From the NCBI GenBank assembly GCA_016714815.1, contig JADKBZ010000023.1:1-64000 (forward strand): 64,000 nt of DNA, in the 5' to 3' direction. The notes beneath the pieces were generated by a model, which did not search any database, was not told where the DNA came from, and worked only from the letters and a program-made list of their open reading frames with translations. Below, piece by piece: positions 44,997-54,503 of this stretch. Position numbers and translations under genes: made by a program. Positions within the stretch are counted from its first letter, which is position 1. The number at the start of each line of letters is the position of its first letter. Source of the stretch: Holophagales bacterium (GTDB lineage Bacteria > Acidobacteriota > Thermoanaerobaculia > UBA5066).

Positions 44997-46859
44997 TCAG
45001 CGGGCCTCGGACCACGGTAGAGGAACGTTCTCCTCTCGAACCAGAGCGATCTCGCGGAGCACGGCCGCCTCGAGGGAGGGACCGAGGCGGCCGCGGACGA
45101 CTCGCGTCGCGTCTCCGTCGAGACGGACCATCGCTTCGTCTGCCCCGCAGCGAACGTAGACGAGGCTGCGGTCGTTCCCCATCGGCGAGAAGACGCACGC
45201 GGGCGGCCGGGGCGGGTCCTCGAAGAGCGCTCCGCGGAACGGGGCGACCGGGCACTCTTTCGTCAGGAGACAGAGGAGGGAGCCCGAGAGGTCCGCCTGC
45301 TGGAACGGCGCCGCCAGGGCCCGGGTCGGAACGCCGCCGCCAAGGGCGACGAGGGGGATGCGGGAGAAGGCCGACATCTCCCACCGACGCTGCTCCTCCG
45401 GCTCGAGCGGAGCCATCTTGCGGTGGTCGGAGACGACGATGAGGATCCCGTCCTCGAGGAACCTGCTCTCCTCGAGGAGCCGGGCGAGCTGCCCGACCTG
45501 TGCGTCGACGTAGCGAAACACCGCCGCTTCCGAGTGGTCGCTCCCGCTCGGGTGAACGAACGGCAGGTGGCTCGTCGCCGTCTCGGCGACGAGGAGGAAC
45601 GGCTTCCCCCCGGCCTCCCGGCGGAGCTCCTTCTCGCGGACGGACACGGCGTTCACGAGGGCTTCGTCGGGCGCGGCGTCGAACGCGAACCGGGGCCAGC
45701 CGTCGAACGCGGGGTCCCGGCTCCCGCGGAGCGACTCGAAGCCGATTCGGCCAAGCCATTCCCCCTTCCGGGTAAAGCCGAGGTCCGAGGTCGTCAGGAA
45801 CTCGGTGTAGTAGCCGTGCGACGCGAGCGCCCGGGGGAGCGAGGGGCCCTCGAGGAAACCGTTGAAGGCGTCGCCGTAGCCGTTACCGACGGCCAGGAGC
45901 GGGATCCTCCCGGTGAGGAGGGCGATGAGCCCGAGGTTCGTCGTGAAGCCGTTCGCGACGAACTCCCGGGCGGCGAGGCCCCGCCCCGCGAGACCGTCGA
46001 GCTCCGGCGTGAAGCCGTGGGGCCCGCCGAAGAGCGCGCTGTGGCTCGACGAGAGGGACTCGACGACGTAGATGATGACGTTCGTCCGCAGGTCCCGGCC
46101 CGGACGGGACTCGGTGCGACCGCGAAGTCTCGCCGCCCGGGCGAGGTAATCGCCCGAATAGCGGGTGGCCGTCGAACTCGGCAGGTTCGCGACGATGACG
46201 TTCGGGTATGCCCAGCCGTGGAACCGGGACCGGTCGGCCGGCACGGCGGCGGCCGCCAGGGAGAAGAGCGCCAGGAGCGCTCCGGCCCGCAGAATGGATC
46301 GGCTCCGCGCCCGGGCGAAGGGAAACGTCAGAATAGCGGCGACCCACCCCAGGAGGGCGCCGGCAAGGCAGGCGCCGAGGAGGGCCGGCGGGACGCTCCT
46401 TCCGAACCATGGCTGGAGGCCGACCGCGAGGGAGAGACCCGCCCGCCCTTCGTTCCAGAACCGGGAGACGTCCCCGAACTCGAGGCGCAGGGAGAGGAAC
46501 CAGCCGAAGGCGAGGTCGACCGCCTGAAGGAGAAAGAGTCCCAGCGCGGCAACGCGTGGCCCGAGCGCCAGCCACCGCCAGGGGCTCCCGGCCACGGGAA
46601 GGAAGAAGCCCGCGAGTGCGAGACAGAGGATCGACCCGACGAGCGGAGCGTCTGCGACGAGGACGGGGAGGATGGAGCCCGCCGGGCCGGCGATGTTCGT
46701 CGCCTCCGCCCGCTCCACCGCAAGGGCCCGAAGAAGGGCCCCGGCCGGACTGCCGACGAGGAGGACGCCGAGGCAGGCGCCTCCAACGACGCGCCGCGCC
46801 GTCCGGAGGACGTCGCTTCGGGACGGCTGCGCTCCCTCGTCCACATCAAGGCCGTGCAC
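44997..46859 (-). CDS. LTA-synthase/sulfatase-fold membrane enzyme
   Basis: The 620-residue protein has five N-terminal membrane helices (within about 20-210) and a periplasmic alkaline-phosphatase-fold domain from about 255: NVIIYVVESLSSSHSALFGG (metal site), FTTNLGLIALLTGR with a candidate Thr nucleophile, and VVSDHRKM (Asp-His metal pair). The plan matches phosphoglycerol or phosphoethanolamine transferases of the LtaS/MdoB group. A modification of surface glycan or lipid is likely, but the donor is unknown. The start is GTG 46859; later GTGs are possible. It lies 15 nt after the small hypothetical gene. Confidence 0.85.
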   Translation of the reverse strand: MHGLDVDEGAQPSRSDVLRTARRVVGGACLGVLLVGSPAGALLRALAVERAEATNIAGPAGSILPVLVADAPLVGSILCLALAGFFLPVAGSPWRWLALGPRVAALGLFLLQAVDLAFGWFLSLRLEFGDVSRFWNEGRAGLSLAVGLQPWFGRSVPPALLGACLAGALLGWVAAILTFPFARARSRSILRAGALLALFSLAAAAVPADRSRFHGWAYPNVIVANLPSSTATRYSGDYLARAARLRGRTESRPGRDLRTNVIIYVVESLSSSHSALFGGPHGFTPELDGLAGRGLAAREFVANGFTTNLGLIALLTGRIPLLAVGNGYGDAFNGFLEGPSLPRALASHGYYTEFLTTSDLGFTRKGEWLGRIGFESLRGSRDPAFDGWPRFAFDAAPDEALVNAVSVREKELRREAGGKPFLLVAETATSHLPFVHPSGSDHSEAAVFRYVDAQVGQLARLLEESRFLEDGILIVVSDHRKMAPLEPEEQRRWEMSAFSRIPLVALGGGVPTRALAAPFQQADLSGSLLCLLTKECPVAPFRGALFEDPPRPPACVFSPMGNDRSLVYVRCGADEAMVRLDGDATRVVRGRLGPSLEAAVLREIALVREENVPLPWSEAR

Positions 46860-46874
46860 GGCAGGGCCGTCCGG

Positions 46875-47414
46875 CTAGTCCAGGTCGAAGGGGTCCCGGT
46901 CGAGCAGCTCGACGAGGCGGTCGAGCCGCAGGCGGCTCGGCCCGAAGGCGACGCGGATCTCGCCGTTCTCGCAACGGACCTCCTGCACCTCGAGCGAGAG
47001 CTCGGGAGGGAGAACCGTGGAGAGGTTGAGGACGACGACGCGGTCCTCGGGGTAGAAGAACGCGAAGCCGGGCGGCTGCCGGGCGACGATCCGCCGGATG
47101 ACCCACGGCGGGATCGGGATGAACCCGAAGACCTTCAGCTCTTCCAGCCCGAAGCCGAGCCAGCCGTCGCGGAAGCGGATCGACGTGATCTTGCTCCGGA
47201 GCGGGAAACGGAAGCCCTTCTTCACCTTGATCGTCAGGCTGAGGACGCCGCCGGCGGCCTCGACGAGGATGCCGGAGACCTCCGGGACCCGCCTCGTGAC
47301 CCGGTGGAGGAAGGTGTTGATCGTCTGCTCGTCGATGACGACGACGAGCCCCTCCCAGCGAACGGAAAGCGAGGGGACGTCGACGGTCGGCGGCCGGGTC
47401 AGAGGGGCGCTCAT
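46875..47414 (-). CDS. Hypothetical protein, DUF2993-like lipid-binding fold possible
   Basis: The 179-residue protein has alternating beta segments (VPSLSVRWEGLVVVIDEQTI, GGVLSLTIKVKKGFRFPL, FAFFYPEDRVVVLNLSTVLP) and a tail LEVQEVRCENGEIRVAFGPS. This recalls the repeated-strand lipid-binding proteins of the DUF2993/LptC type, but no signature proves it. There is no signal peptide. ATG 47414 has TACGAT 9 nt upstream. It lies between ubiA and the sulfatase-like gene on the same strand. Confidence 0.65.
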   Translation of the reverse strand: MSAPLTRPPTVDVPSLSVRWEGLVVVIDEQTINTFLHRVTRRVPEVSGILVEAAGGVLSLTIKVKKGFRFPLRSKITSIRFRDGWLGFGLEELKVFGFIPIPPWVIRRIVARQPPGFAFFYPEDRVVVLNLSTVLPPELSLEVQEVRCENGEIRVAFGPSRLRLDRLVELLDRDPFDLD

Positions 47415-47423
47415 TCCGGGAAG

Positions 47424-47429
47424 ATCGTA
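47424..47429 (-). promoter_or_regulatory. -10 box of the DUF2993-like gene (leaderless type)
   Basis: TACGAT lies 9 nt before ATG 47414, in the 38-nt gap after the UbiA-family gene. Confidence 0.4.
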
Positions 47430-47452
47430 CCCGATCGGGGGCGTCCGCTCGC

Positions 47453-48436
<984 letters not shown>

Positions 48437-48475
48437 GGGTGCGCCCGCCGAGGCTACACCAGAAGGCCCCCGGCC

Positions 48476-48540
48476 GGGGTCAGGTCTTGATTTTATATTC
48501 TAAGGCGAGCACGCAGAGTGTAGAAGGTAGACCTGACCCC
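48476..48540. repeat. Chimeric REPIN with AT-rich left arm
   Basis: The right arm is the common type, GAAGGTAGACCTGACCCC. The left arm starts GGGGTCAGGTCTTGATTTTA, so only the outer 12 bases are complementary. First of a tandem pair. Confidence 0.88.
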
Positions 48541-48549
48541 ACTATGGAT

Positions 48550-48614
48550 GGGGCCAGGTCTTGATTTTCTATTATAAGGCGAGCACACAGAGTGTAGAAG
48601 GTAGATCTGACCCC
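48550..48614. repeat. Chimeric REPIN, second tandem copy
   Basis: GGGGCCAGGTCTTGATTTTC opens the left arm and GAAGGTAGATCTGACCCC closes the right. It is 65 nt long like its neighbour and 9 nt away. The two copies differ at several bases, so the duplication is not brand new. Confidence 0.88.
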
Positions 48615-48644
48615 GTTGAGTTGCCACTCGGTTTCTCGATTCCG

Positions 48645-49970
48645 TCAGGCGAGGAGGAAGGCGAGGGCGGCCCCGGCGAGGGTGTTGAAGAAGTTGAGGA
48701 CGTGACCGTTCGAGACGCGCCAGGAGGCTCCGTCCCGGCCGAGAAGGCTCTCGACGACGGTGCCGGCGAAGGCGGCGGTGACGACGACGGGGATTCCGCG
48801 CGGCGCGTAGAGGCCGAGGCGGGCGCCGACCCACGCCAGGAAGAGCGCCGCGAGGAGCCCCGCGAGGGTTCCGCCGACGGAGACGGCCCCGTCCGTTCCG
48901 GGCGGGACGCGGCGAAAGTCGGGAAGGAGGACGGTCGGGGTCTTCAGCGCCTGGCCCACTTCGGTCCCGACGGTGTCCATGAGGGCGGTGGCGAAGGCGG
49001 CCGCCGCCGCGAGGAGGAGCGGCGTGGAGGCCGCGGGAGTGAGCGCCGCGCAGGCGACGAGAAACGCGGCGACGGAGCAGTTCGCCAGGACGTTCGCCGC
49101 CCCCCGACGGCCGCCCGCCTCCTCCGCCTTCCCCATCGCCTCCTTGCGCCTTCGGCCGAACCGGGTCACGAGCGTCCCTCCCGCGAAGAAGGTCCAGAGA
49201 AGAGCGTAGGGGCCCCAGCCACCGAGGCCGAGAACGAGGGCTCCGGCGAGGCCGCCCGCGAGGGCGCCGGAAGGGCGGACGACACGCAGGAGCGCCGCGG
49301 CGCTCGAGACGAAGGCGTTGACCGCGAGGCCGAGGGAGAGCTGCCGGAGCGAGGCCGGAGCGAAGAGCATGGACGCGTTCGGAACCGCCGGAAGGAGGGC
49401 CGCGAGGGCTCCCGCCGCCGCGAGCGGCGGGACGAGGTTGTCGTCGAGCTCCGACGGAAGGCTCTCGACGGCGGCTCCGGCGAGCCCCGCGAGGAGAAAC
49501 GCCACCCCCTCGGCGGGCAACGGTGCCCGACCCGCGACGAACGAGGAGAGAGCCAGCGCCCCCAGGGTGCCGAAGACGACGTAGCCGCCGAATCCGCTCC
49601 ACCTCTTCCCTTCGTTCCACGGGAGGGAGGGACCGCCGAGGGACATTCCGCAGAGGGTCGCGAAACCGTCGCCGAAGGCGAGGAAGCCCCACCCCGCCGC
49701 CGCCAGGTGGAGGCGGCCGGGAAAGAGGAGAACGAGCGCGAGAACGACGAGCGGATAGAGGAGGATCCCGACCGGATAGCCGCGCAACCGGTCGTCGCGG
49801 CGGAAGAGGGCGCTCCCGCCGAGGCGCGGGAGGGCGAGGACGTTGAACGCGAAGGCGCCGAGGGCCGCGAGAGCGGCGCCCCTCCAGTCGAGCCACCGGA
49901 GGAGAAGCGCGAAGACGGCCATCCCGATGTGGACGGCCTTCCGTTTCGCCTCGGTGGCGTCGAGGTTCAA
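48645..49970 (-). CDS. Fusion of prenol (phytol/dolichol-type) kinase and DUF92 family protein
   Basis: The 441-residue polytopic protein has an N-terminal half (about 1-195) carrying KRKAVHIGMAVFALLLRW and GFLAFGDGFATLCG, the CTP-dependent phytol/dolichol kinase pattern. The C-terminal half (about 220-441) is a full DUF92 domain: GALAGGLAGALVLGLGGWGP, TRFGRRRKEA, ANVLANCSVAAFLVACAAL, DTVGTEVGQ and RRVPPGTDGAVSVGGTLAGL. DUF92 includes plant VTE6, a phytyl-phosphate kinase. Fusion suggests successive phosphorylation of a prenol to its diphosphate. TTG at 49970 overlaps the rfbD stop (TTGA). Confidence 0.85.
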   Translation of the reverse strand: MNLDATEAKRKAVHIGMAVFALLLRWLDWRGAALAALGAFAFNVLALPRLGGSALFRRDDRLRGYPVGILLYPLVVLALVLLFPGRLHLAAAGWGFLAFGDGFATLCGMSLGGPSLPWNEGKRWSGFGGYVVFGTLGALALSSFVAGRAPLPAEGVAFLLAGLAGAAVESLPSELDDNLVPPLAAAGALAALLPAVPNASMLFAPASLRQLSLGLAVNAFVSSAAALLRVVRPSGALAGGLAGALVLGLGGWGPYALLWTFFAGGTLVTRFGRRRKEAMGKAEEAGGRRGAANVLANCSVAAFLVACAALTPAASTPLLLAAAAAFATALMDTVGTEVGQALKTPTVLLPDFRRVPPGTDGAVSVGGTLAGLLAALFLAWVGARLGLYAPRGIPVVVTAAFAGTVVESLLGRDGASWRVSNGHVLNFFNTLAGAALAFLLA

Positions 49971-50821
49971 GCCGCCGGAGCCCCCGCCGCCGCCGCCCGG
50001 ATCCGGAGGTGCTCGTCGAGCGCCTCCGTGAAGGGACGCGGCGCCCCGCCCGTCCGCCGCTCGTAGAGCGACGTGTCGAGGACGGAGTTCGCCGGCCGCG
50101 CCGCCGGCCGGGGGAACTCGGCCGTGGTGCAGGGGACGAGCTTCACGTGAGGGAACCCGCCCCGCGCGAGCACCTCCTTCGCGAGGCCGAACCAGGAGGT
50201 CTCGCCGGAGTTGGCGAAGTGGACGAGGCCGCGCGCTCCGGAGTCGGCGAGGGTCACGAGCGCGCGGGCGAGGTCCGGCGCGAAGGTCGGCCGGCCGCGC
50301 TGGTCGTCGACGACCTTCAGCTCGGTCTTCCCCGAGGCGGCCAGGTTCAGCATCGTGTCGACGAAGTTGACGCCTCCGGGGGCGAAGACCCACGAGGTCC
50401 GGACGATCAGGACCTGGGCTCCGCTCGCCAGGGCCCGGCGTTCGCCCCCGAGCTTGCCGCGACCGTAGGCGTTCACCGGCCCGACGGGGTCGTCCTCGCG
50501 CCAGGCGCGGCCCGCGCGCCCGTCGAAGACGTAGTCGGTGGAGACGTGGACGAGGAGCGCGCCGGCGTCGCGGCAGAGGCGCGCGATCTCGCCGACGGCG
50601 ACGTCGTTCACCGCGAGGTGCGACGGGTCGGTCTCGGCGAGGTCGACGCGGGTGTCGGCGGCGGCGTTCCAGACGATGCTCACACCCGGGACGATGACGC
50701 GCCCGAGGGCGGCGGGGTCGGTGATGTCGAGCTCGCGTATGCCGAGCGAGCGGGCCTCAGGCCTTTCGCTCGCGAGACCCCGCGCGAGCATTCCGCCCGC
50801 GCCCAGGATCAGCTCCGTCAT
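49967..50821 (-). CDS. rfbD: dTDP-4-dehydrorhamnose reductase
   Basis: The 284-residue SDR enzyme makes dTDP-L-rhamnose. It has the short glycine motif LGAGGMLARGL, NAAADTRVDLAETDP, HVSTDYVFDGRAG with the catalytic Thr/Ser, and YxxxK in NAYGRGKLGGE. The closing PANSVLDTSLYERR resembles the usual R-P-x-S-x-L-D signature. GGGGGA precedes the ATG, and TAGACT near 50866 is a likely -10. No rfbA, B or C is in the window. Confidence 0.93.
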   Translation of the reverse strand: MTELILGAGGMLARGLASERPEARSLGIRELDITDPAALGRVIVPGVSIVWNAAADTRVDLAETDPSHLAVNDVAVGEIARLCRDAGALLVHVSTDYVFDGRAGRAWREDDPVGPVNAYGRGKLGGERRALASGAQVLIVRTSWVFAPGGVNFVDTMLNLAASGKTELKVVDDQRGRPTFAPDLARALVTLADSGARGLVHFANSGETSWFGLAKEVLARGGFPHVKLVPCTTAEFPRPAARPANSVLDTSLYERRTGGAPRPFTEALDEHLRIRAAAAGAPAA

Positions 50822-50898
50822 GCCGTCCCCCTTCTCCGTCGGTCCTGCAGGGCCCGAGGCAGTCTAGACCGTTTCGCCGCGCGCACCCCGGGGGCGGC

Positions 50899-53055
50899 TC
50901 AGTTCGAGACGCGGCCGGTGAAATCGACGAAGCTGCCGATGTTCTTCAGGCTGAGCCCGATCCGGAAGTCCTTCGTCGGGATCGCGCCGATGCGCAGGTC
51001 CCGGTACTCGCCGAGGATCTTGAAGCACGACGCCTCCCAGGTCAGGAGGCTCCGCCACTCGAGCATCCGTCCCTGCCCGATGTCGTAGTTCGCCTCCACG
51101 TCGAGGCGCAGCTGCTTCGGCAGGATCGCCGACCCGCCCCCGAACCGCAGCTGGGTCGAAGGGGTCACGTAGCCGACCGGACGGCTGTCGTAGTAGGAGA
51201 AGCGCAGGAACCGGGACGCCGAGCCGACGTTCGCCGAGACGCTCGTGGAGGTGACGAGCCCGGCCTGCAGATCCCACGTCGTCCGGGCGTCGAAGTTGAG
51301 GGAGGGCCCCGCGTTGACGCGCAGGATGGCGTCGAGCGGGGAGTCGGTGGCCGTCGTCGGCGGGGACCCGACGGGGAGCTCGAAGTAGTGGAGGCGCGCG
51401 ACCTCGAGGGAGGCGATCTCGCGCGAGACGCCCGATTTCTCCTTGCCGAGGAGCCGCTGGACGAGGGAGTAGCGGACCGCGTGCGACGGCAGGATGGTGT
51501 CGACCTCGTCGAAGACCGGCGTGCGCGACAGGTCGCCCGGGTCGGTCTGGTACTGGTAGTCGACCCGCGGCTCGAGGATGTGCTTGAGCTTCGTGAACTT
51601 TCCCCACTTCACGTCAAAGACGCGCGCGAAGGAAGGGCCCGTCAGCTCGAGGCCGGCCACCGCCGTGTCGCGCGTGTAGGAGTCGTCCGAGAGAGAGCGG
51701 CCGTCGGCCGCGACCGACGCCCCGTAGCCGGTGAGGCGGTAGCCCGCCTCGGCGTTGAGCGAGAGCCACGGCAGGGGCGAGAGCGGGGCGGAGACTTTCG
51801 GAAAGACGTCGAATCGCCCGTAGGACCCCGAGGGCTGGCCCGCGGGGCGGATCGAGCGGAGGAAGCCGCCCGAGGTCTGGGCCTCGACGAAGACCGCGTT
51901 GCCGAAGAGCCCGGTCGGCCGGAGGCGCGCCTCCAGGACCGGTTTCCTCTCCAGGACGACCTCGGTCGCGCCGTAGAGCGCCGTCTCTCTCTCGAGGCGG
52001 AGGTTCAGCGCGACGGGCCCCTCGGAGTGGGTGACGAAAGCCCTCTGCCCCACCGTCCTCGTGGAGGTGAGGGAGAAGTCGCGGTCGTAGGACTGGAAGA
52101 AGGCGAGGTCGGAGAACTGCAGCCAGTTCACGACGGCCCTGGTCCTCGGCGCGAGGTCGTCGGCCACGAGGGAGCCGGACGTCTTCCACTGCCACCGCTC
52201 GTTCGGGTCGATGACGGTGTAGTACGTCCCGGAGAAGGTCGTCCCCTCGCTCGGTCTCAGGCGCAGCTCGGTGCCGAGGCCGAAGAACTTCTTCGTGTAG
52301 AGGTCGGTCGTGACCGTCGCGTCGGCCGACCGCCCGAGGACCTGGAAGTACGACAGCCCCAGCCACCCTCCGCGGCCACTGCTGTAGCCGACGGCGGGAA
52401 TCATGAAGCCCGAAGCGCGGTCGCGCAGGGCGGGCCAGAGGAGGTAGGGCGTGTAGAGGAGCGGCACGCCGCCGAGCTCGAAGACGACCTTCTTCAGCCT
52501 CGCGTAATCGTCGAGCGTGACGACCCCGTCCTTCAGCTTGAACTCCCACGCGGGGCGCTCGCCGTCGCAGGCGGTGAGGGCGCCGTCGCGGATCTCGAAC
52601 GTCCGCGTCCCCGTCTTGGCGAGGGTGGCGCCGCGGACGAAGATACCGGCGAGCTCGGCGCTGCCATCCGTCACGACGCCGGTCTTGTCGGTGAGGTCGA
52701 GCTCGAGGCGCAGGCCCTTGAGCCGGGACGGCCCCTGCTCGAGGACGACGTCCCCTTCCGCCACGACGATCTTCGTCCGCCGGTCGGCCCTCACGTAGTC
52801 GGCGGTCAGCTTGATGTCCTGGTATTCGAGGGTGACGACGCCCCCCTTCGGGGCCTGGACCTCGTAGACGTTCTCGGAGAGGAGGCTCTGCCGCCCCCCC
52901 TTGCCGTCGGAGACGCTCACCGTGATGACGCCCCCCGCCTCGGGAGCGCGGAACTTGATGTCGAGGTTCGGCCGCTCGCGGAAGCGCGAGGCGAACGGGT
53001 CGCTCTCGAAGGAGGACTGCCCCGCGGCGGACGACGCGAGGAGAAGCAGCGCCAC
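50899..53055 (-). CDS. lptD: LPS-assembly protein LptD
   Basis: LptD is the outer-membrane barrel that inserts lipopolysaccharide. The protein (718 residues from GTG 53055) has an OstA/LptA-like N-terminal domain (VYEVQAPKGGVVTLEYQDIK, KIVVAEGDVVLEQGPSRLKG) and a long barrel starting near FELGGVPLLYTPYLLWPALR. RDRASGFMIPAVGYSSGRGG is typical of LptD. The GTG leaves a signal peptide without a basic region. In-frame CTG at 53118 would add MRLPRRQGDLARRRLSLAGA, a good signal n-region, and overlap the scoB stop as CTGA. The true start is probably that CTG. Confidence 0.92.
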   Translation of the reverse strand: MALLLLASSAAGQSSFESDPFASRFRERPNLDIKFRAPEAGGVITVSVSDGKGGRQSLLSENVYEVQAPKGGVVTLEYQDIKLTADYVRADRRTKIVVAEGDVVLEQGPSRLKGLRLELDLTDKTGVVTDGSAELAGIFVRGATLAKTGTRTFEIRDGALTACDGERPAWEFKLKDGVVTLDDYARLKKVVFELGGVPLLYTPYLLWPALRDRASGFMIPAVGYSSGRGGWLGLSYFQVLGRSADATVTTDLYTKKFFGLGTELRLRPSEGTTFSGTYYTVIDPNERWQWKTSGSLVADDLAPRTRAVVNWLQFSDLAFFQSYDRDFSLTSTRTVGQRAFVTHSEGPVALNLRLERETALYGATEVVLERKPVLEARLRPTGLFGNAVFVEAQTSGGFLRSIRPAGQPSGSYGRFDVFPKVSAPLSPLPWLSLNAEAGYRLTGYGASVAADGRSLSDDSYTRDTAVAGLELTGPSFARVFDVKWGKFTKLKHILEPRVDYQYQTDPGDLSRTPVFDEVDTILPSHAVRYSLVQRLLGKEKSGVSREIASLEVARLHYFELPVGSPPTTATDSPLDAILRVNAGPSLNFDARTTWDLQAGLVTSTSVSANVGSASRFLRFSYYDSRPVGYVTPSTQLRFGGGSAILPKQLRLDVEANYDIGQGRMLEWRSLLTWEASCFKILGEYRDLRIGAIPTKDFRIGLSLKNIGSFVDFTGRVSN

Positions 53056-53114
53056 GGCGGCCCCCGCGAGGGAGAGCCGCCGGCGCGCAAGGTCTCCCTG
53101 GCGGCGCGGGAGCC

Positions 53115-53780
53115 TCAGAGCTTCATCTCGGGAACGTCCCCGCGGACCTCGAGAGACGGCTCGGTCGCCGCCACGATCTCCTCGACGGTCACGCCCGGAG
53201 CCCGCTCGACGAGGACGAGGCCCGCCCCGCCGGGCTTCACGTCGAGGACGGCGAGGTCGGTGACGATCCGGTGGACGCAGCGCTTCCCCGTGAAGGGGAG
53301 GTTGCAGCGGTTGAGAACCTTGCGGTCGCCGTTCTTGGCGACGTGATCCATGATCACGACGACGCGCCGGGCCCCTCCGACGAGGTCCATGGCGCCCCCC
53401 ATCCCCTTCACGAGGCGGCCGGGGATCATCCAGTTCGCCAGCGACCCCTCGGCGTCGACCTGCATCGCTCCGAGGATGCAGAGGTCGATGTGGCCGCCCC
53501 GGATCATCGCGAACGAGTCGGCGGAGGAGAAGAACGCGGCGCCGGGGATGACGGTGACCGTCTCCTTGCCGGCGTTGATCAGGTCGGCGTCGACCTCGGC
53601 CTCGGTCGGGAACGCTCCCATGCCGAGGATGCCGTTCTCCGACTGGAAGATGACCTCCATGCCGGCGGGGACCTTGTTCGCCACGAGGGTCGGCATACCG
53701 ATGCCGAGGTTGACGTACATCCCGTCGCGGAGCTCCTGCGCCGCGCGGGCGACGATTCCATCCCTGTCGAGCTTGGCCAT
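53115..53780 (-). CDS. scoB: 3-oxoacid CoA-transferase subunit B
   Basis: The 221-residue subunit has MYVNLGIGMPTLVANKVPAG and the catalytic Glu in QSENGILGMGAFP. GAAFFSSADSFAMIRGGHID and the MDLVGGARRVVVIMDHVAKN region follow. With ScoA it moves CoA from succinyl-CoA (or another acyl-CoA) to acetoacetate. Gene order thiolase-scoA-scoB fits ketone-body or butyrate use. It lies 9 nt after scoA. Confidence 0.95.
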   Translation of the reverse strand: MAKLDRDGIVARAAQELRDGMYVNLGIGMPTLVANKVPAGMEVIFQSENGILGMGAFPTEAEVDADLINAGKETVTVIPGAAFFSSADSFAMIRGGHIDLCILGAMQVDAEGSLANWMIPGRLVKGMGGAMDLVGGARRVVVIMDHVAKNGDRKVLNRCNLPFTGKRCVHRIVTDLAVLDVKPGGAGLVLVERAPGVTVEEIVAATEPSLEVRGDVPEMKL

Positions 53781-53789
53781 CGCCGCCCC

Positions 53790-54503
53790 TCAGCCTTTCC
53801 GCACGGTGCGCCGCTCGATCCGCTTGACGCGGGGAGCGACGACGAGCCGGTTCACGTAGACCCCGGGAGTGTCGATGTCGTCGGGGTCGATCTCGCCGAC
53901 GTCGACGAGCTGCTCGACCTCGGCGATCGTGATCCGCCCCGCCGTGGCGACCATCGGGTTGAAGTTCTTCGCGGTCTTGCGGTAGACGAGGTTCCCCAGC
54001 CGGTCCCCCTTCCAGGCGGCGACGAGGGCGTAGTCGGTGACGATGCCGCGCTCGAGGACGTACTCGCGCCCGTCGAAGAGCTTCGTCTCCTTCCCCTCGG
54101 CGACGACCGTCCCGACGCCGGTCGGCGTGTAGAAGCCGGCGATGCCGGCGCCGCCGGCGCGGAGCCGCTCGGCGAGCGTCCCCTGCGGGCAGAACTCGAG
54201 CTCCAGCTCGCCCGTCAGGTACTGCCGCTCGAACTCGGCGTTCTCGCCAACGTAGGAGGAGAGCATCTTCCGGATCAGCTTCTTCCCCAGGAGGACCCCG
54301 AGGCCCCAGTCGTCGACGCCGCAGTTGTTCGAGACGCAGGTGAGGTCCCGCACGTCGCGGTCCGCGAGCGCCTGGATGAGGTTTTCCGGGATGCCGCAGA
54401 GGCCGAAGCCCCCGACGGCGAGCGTGGCGCCGCTCGGGATGTCGGCCACTGCGCGCGCGGCCGCCTCGTGGTGCGACGAGGAGAGGATGACCTTGTCGAT
54501 CAC
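53790..54503 (-). CDS. scoA: 3-oxoacid CoA-transferase subunit A
   Basis: The 237-residue subunit has the CoA-binding glycine motif TLAVGGFGLCGIPENLIQAL and SNNCGVDDWGLGVLL. KKLIRKMLSSYVGENAEFER and ELEFCPQGTLAERLRAGGAG follow, as in the SCOT/AtoD family. GTG 54503 overlaps the thiolase stop by 4 nt (GTGA). It forms the heteromeric enzyme with ScoB. Confidence 0.95.
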   Translation of the reverse strand: MIDKVILSSSHHEAAARAVADIPSGATLAVGGFGLCGIPENLIQALADRDVRDLTCVSNNCGVDDWGLGVLLGKKLIRKMLSSYVGENAEFERQYLTGELELEFCPQGTLAERLRAGGAGIAGFYTPTGVGTVVAEGKETKLFDGREYVLERGIVTDYALVAAWKGDRLGNLVYRKTAKNFNPMVATAGRITIAEVEQLVDVGEIDPDDIDTPGVYVNRLVVAPRVKRIERRTVRKG

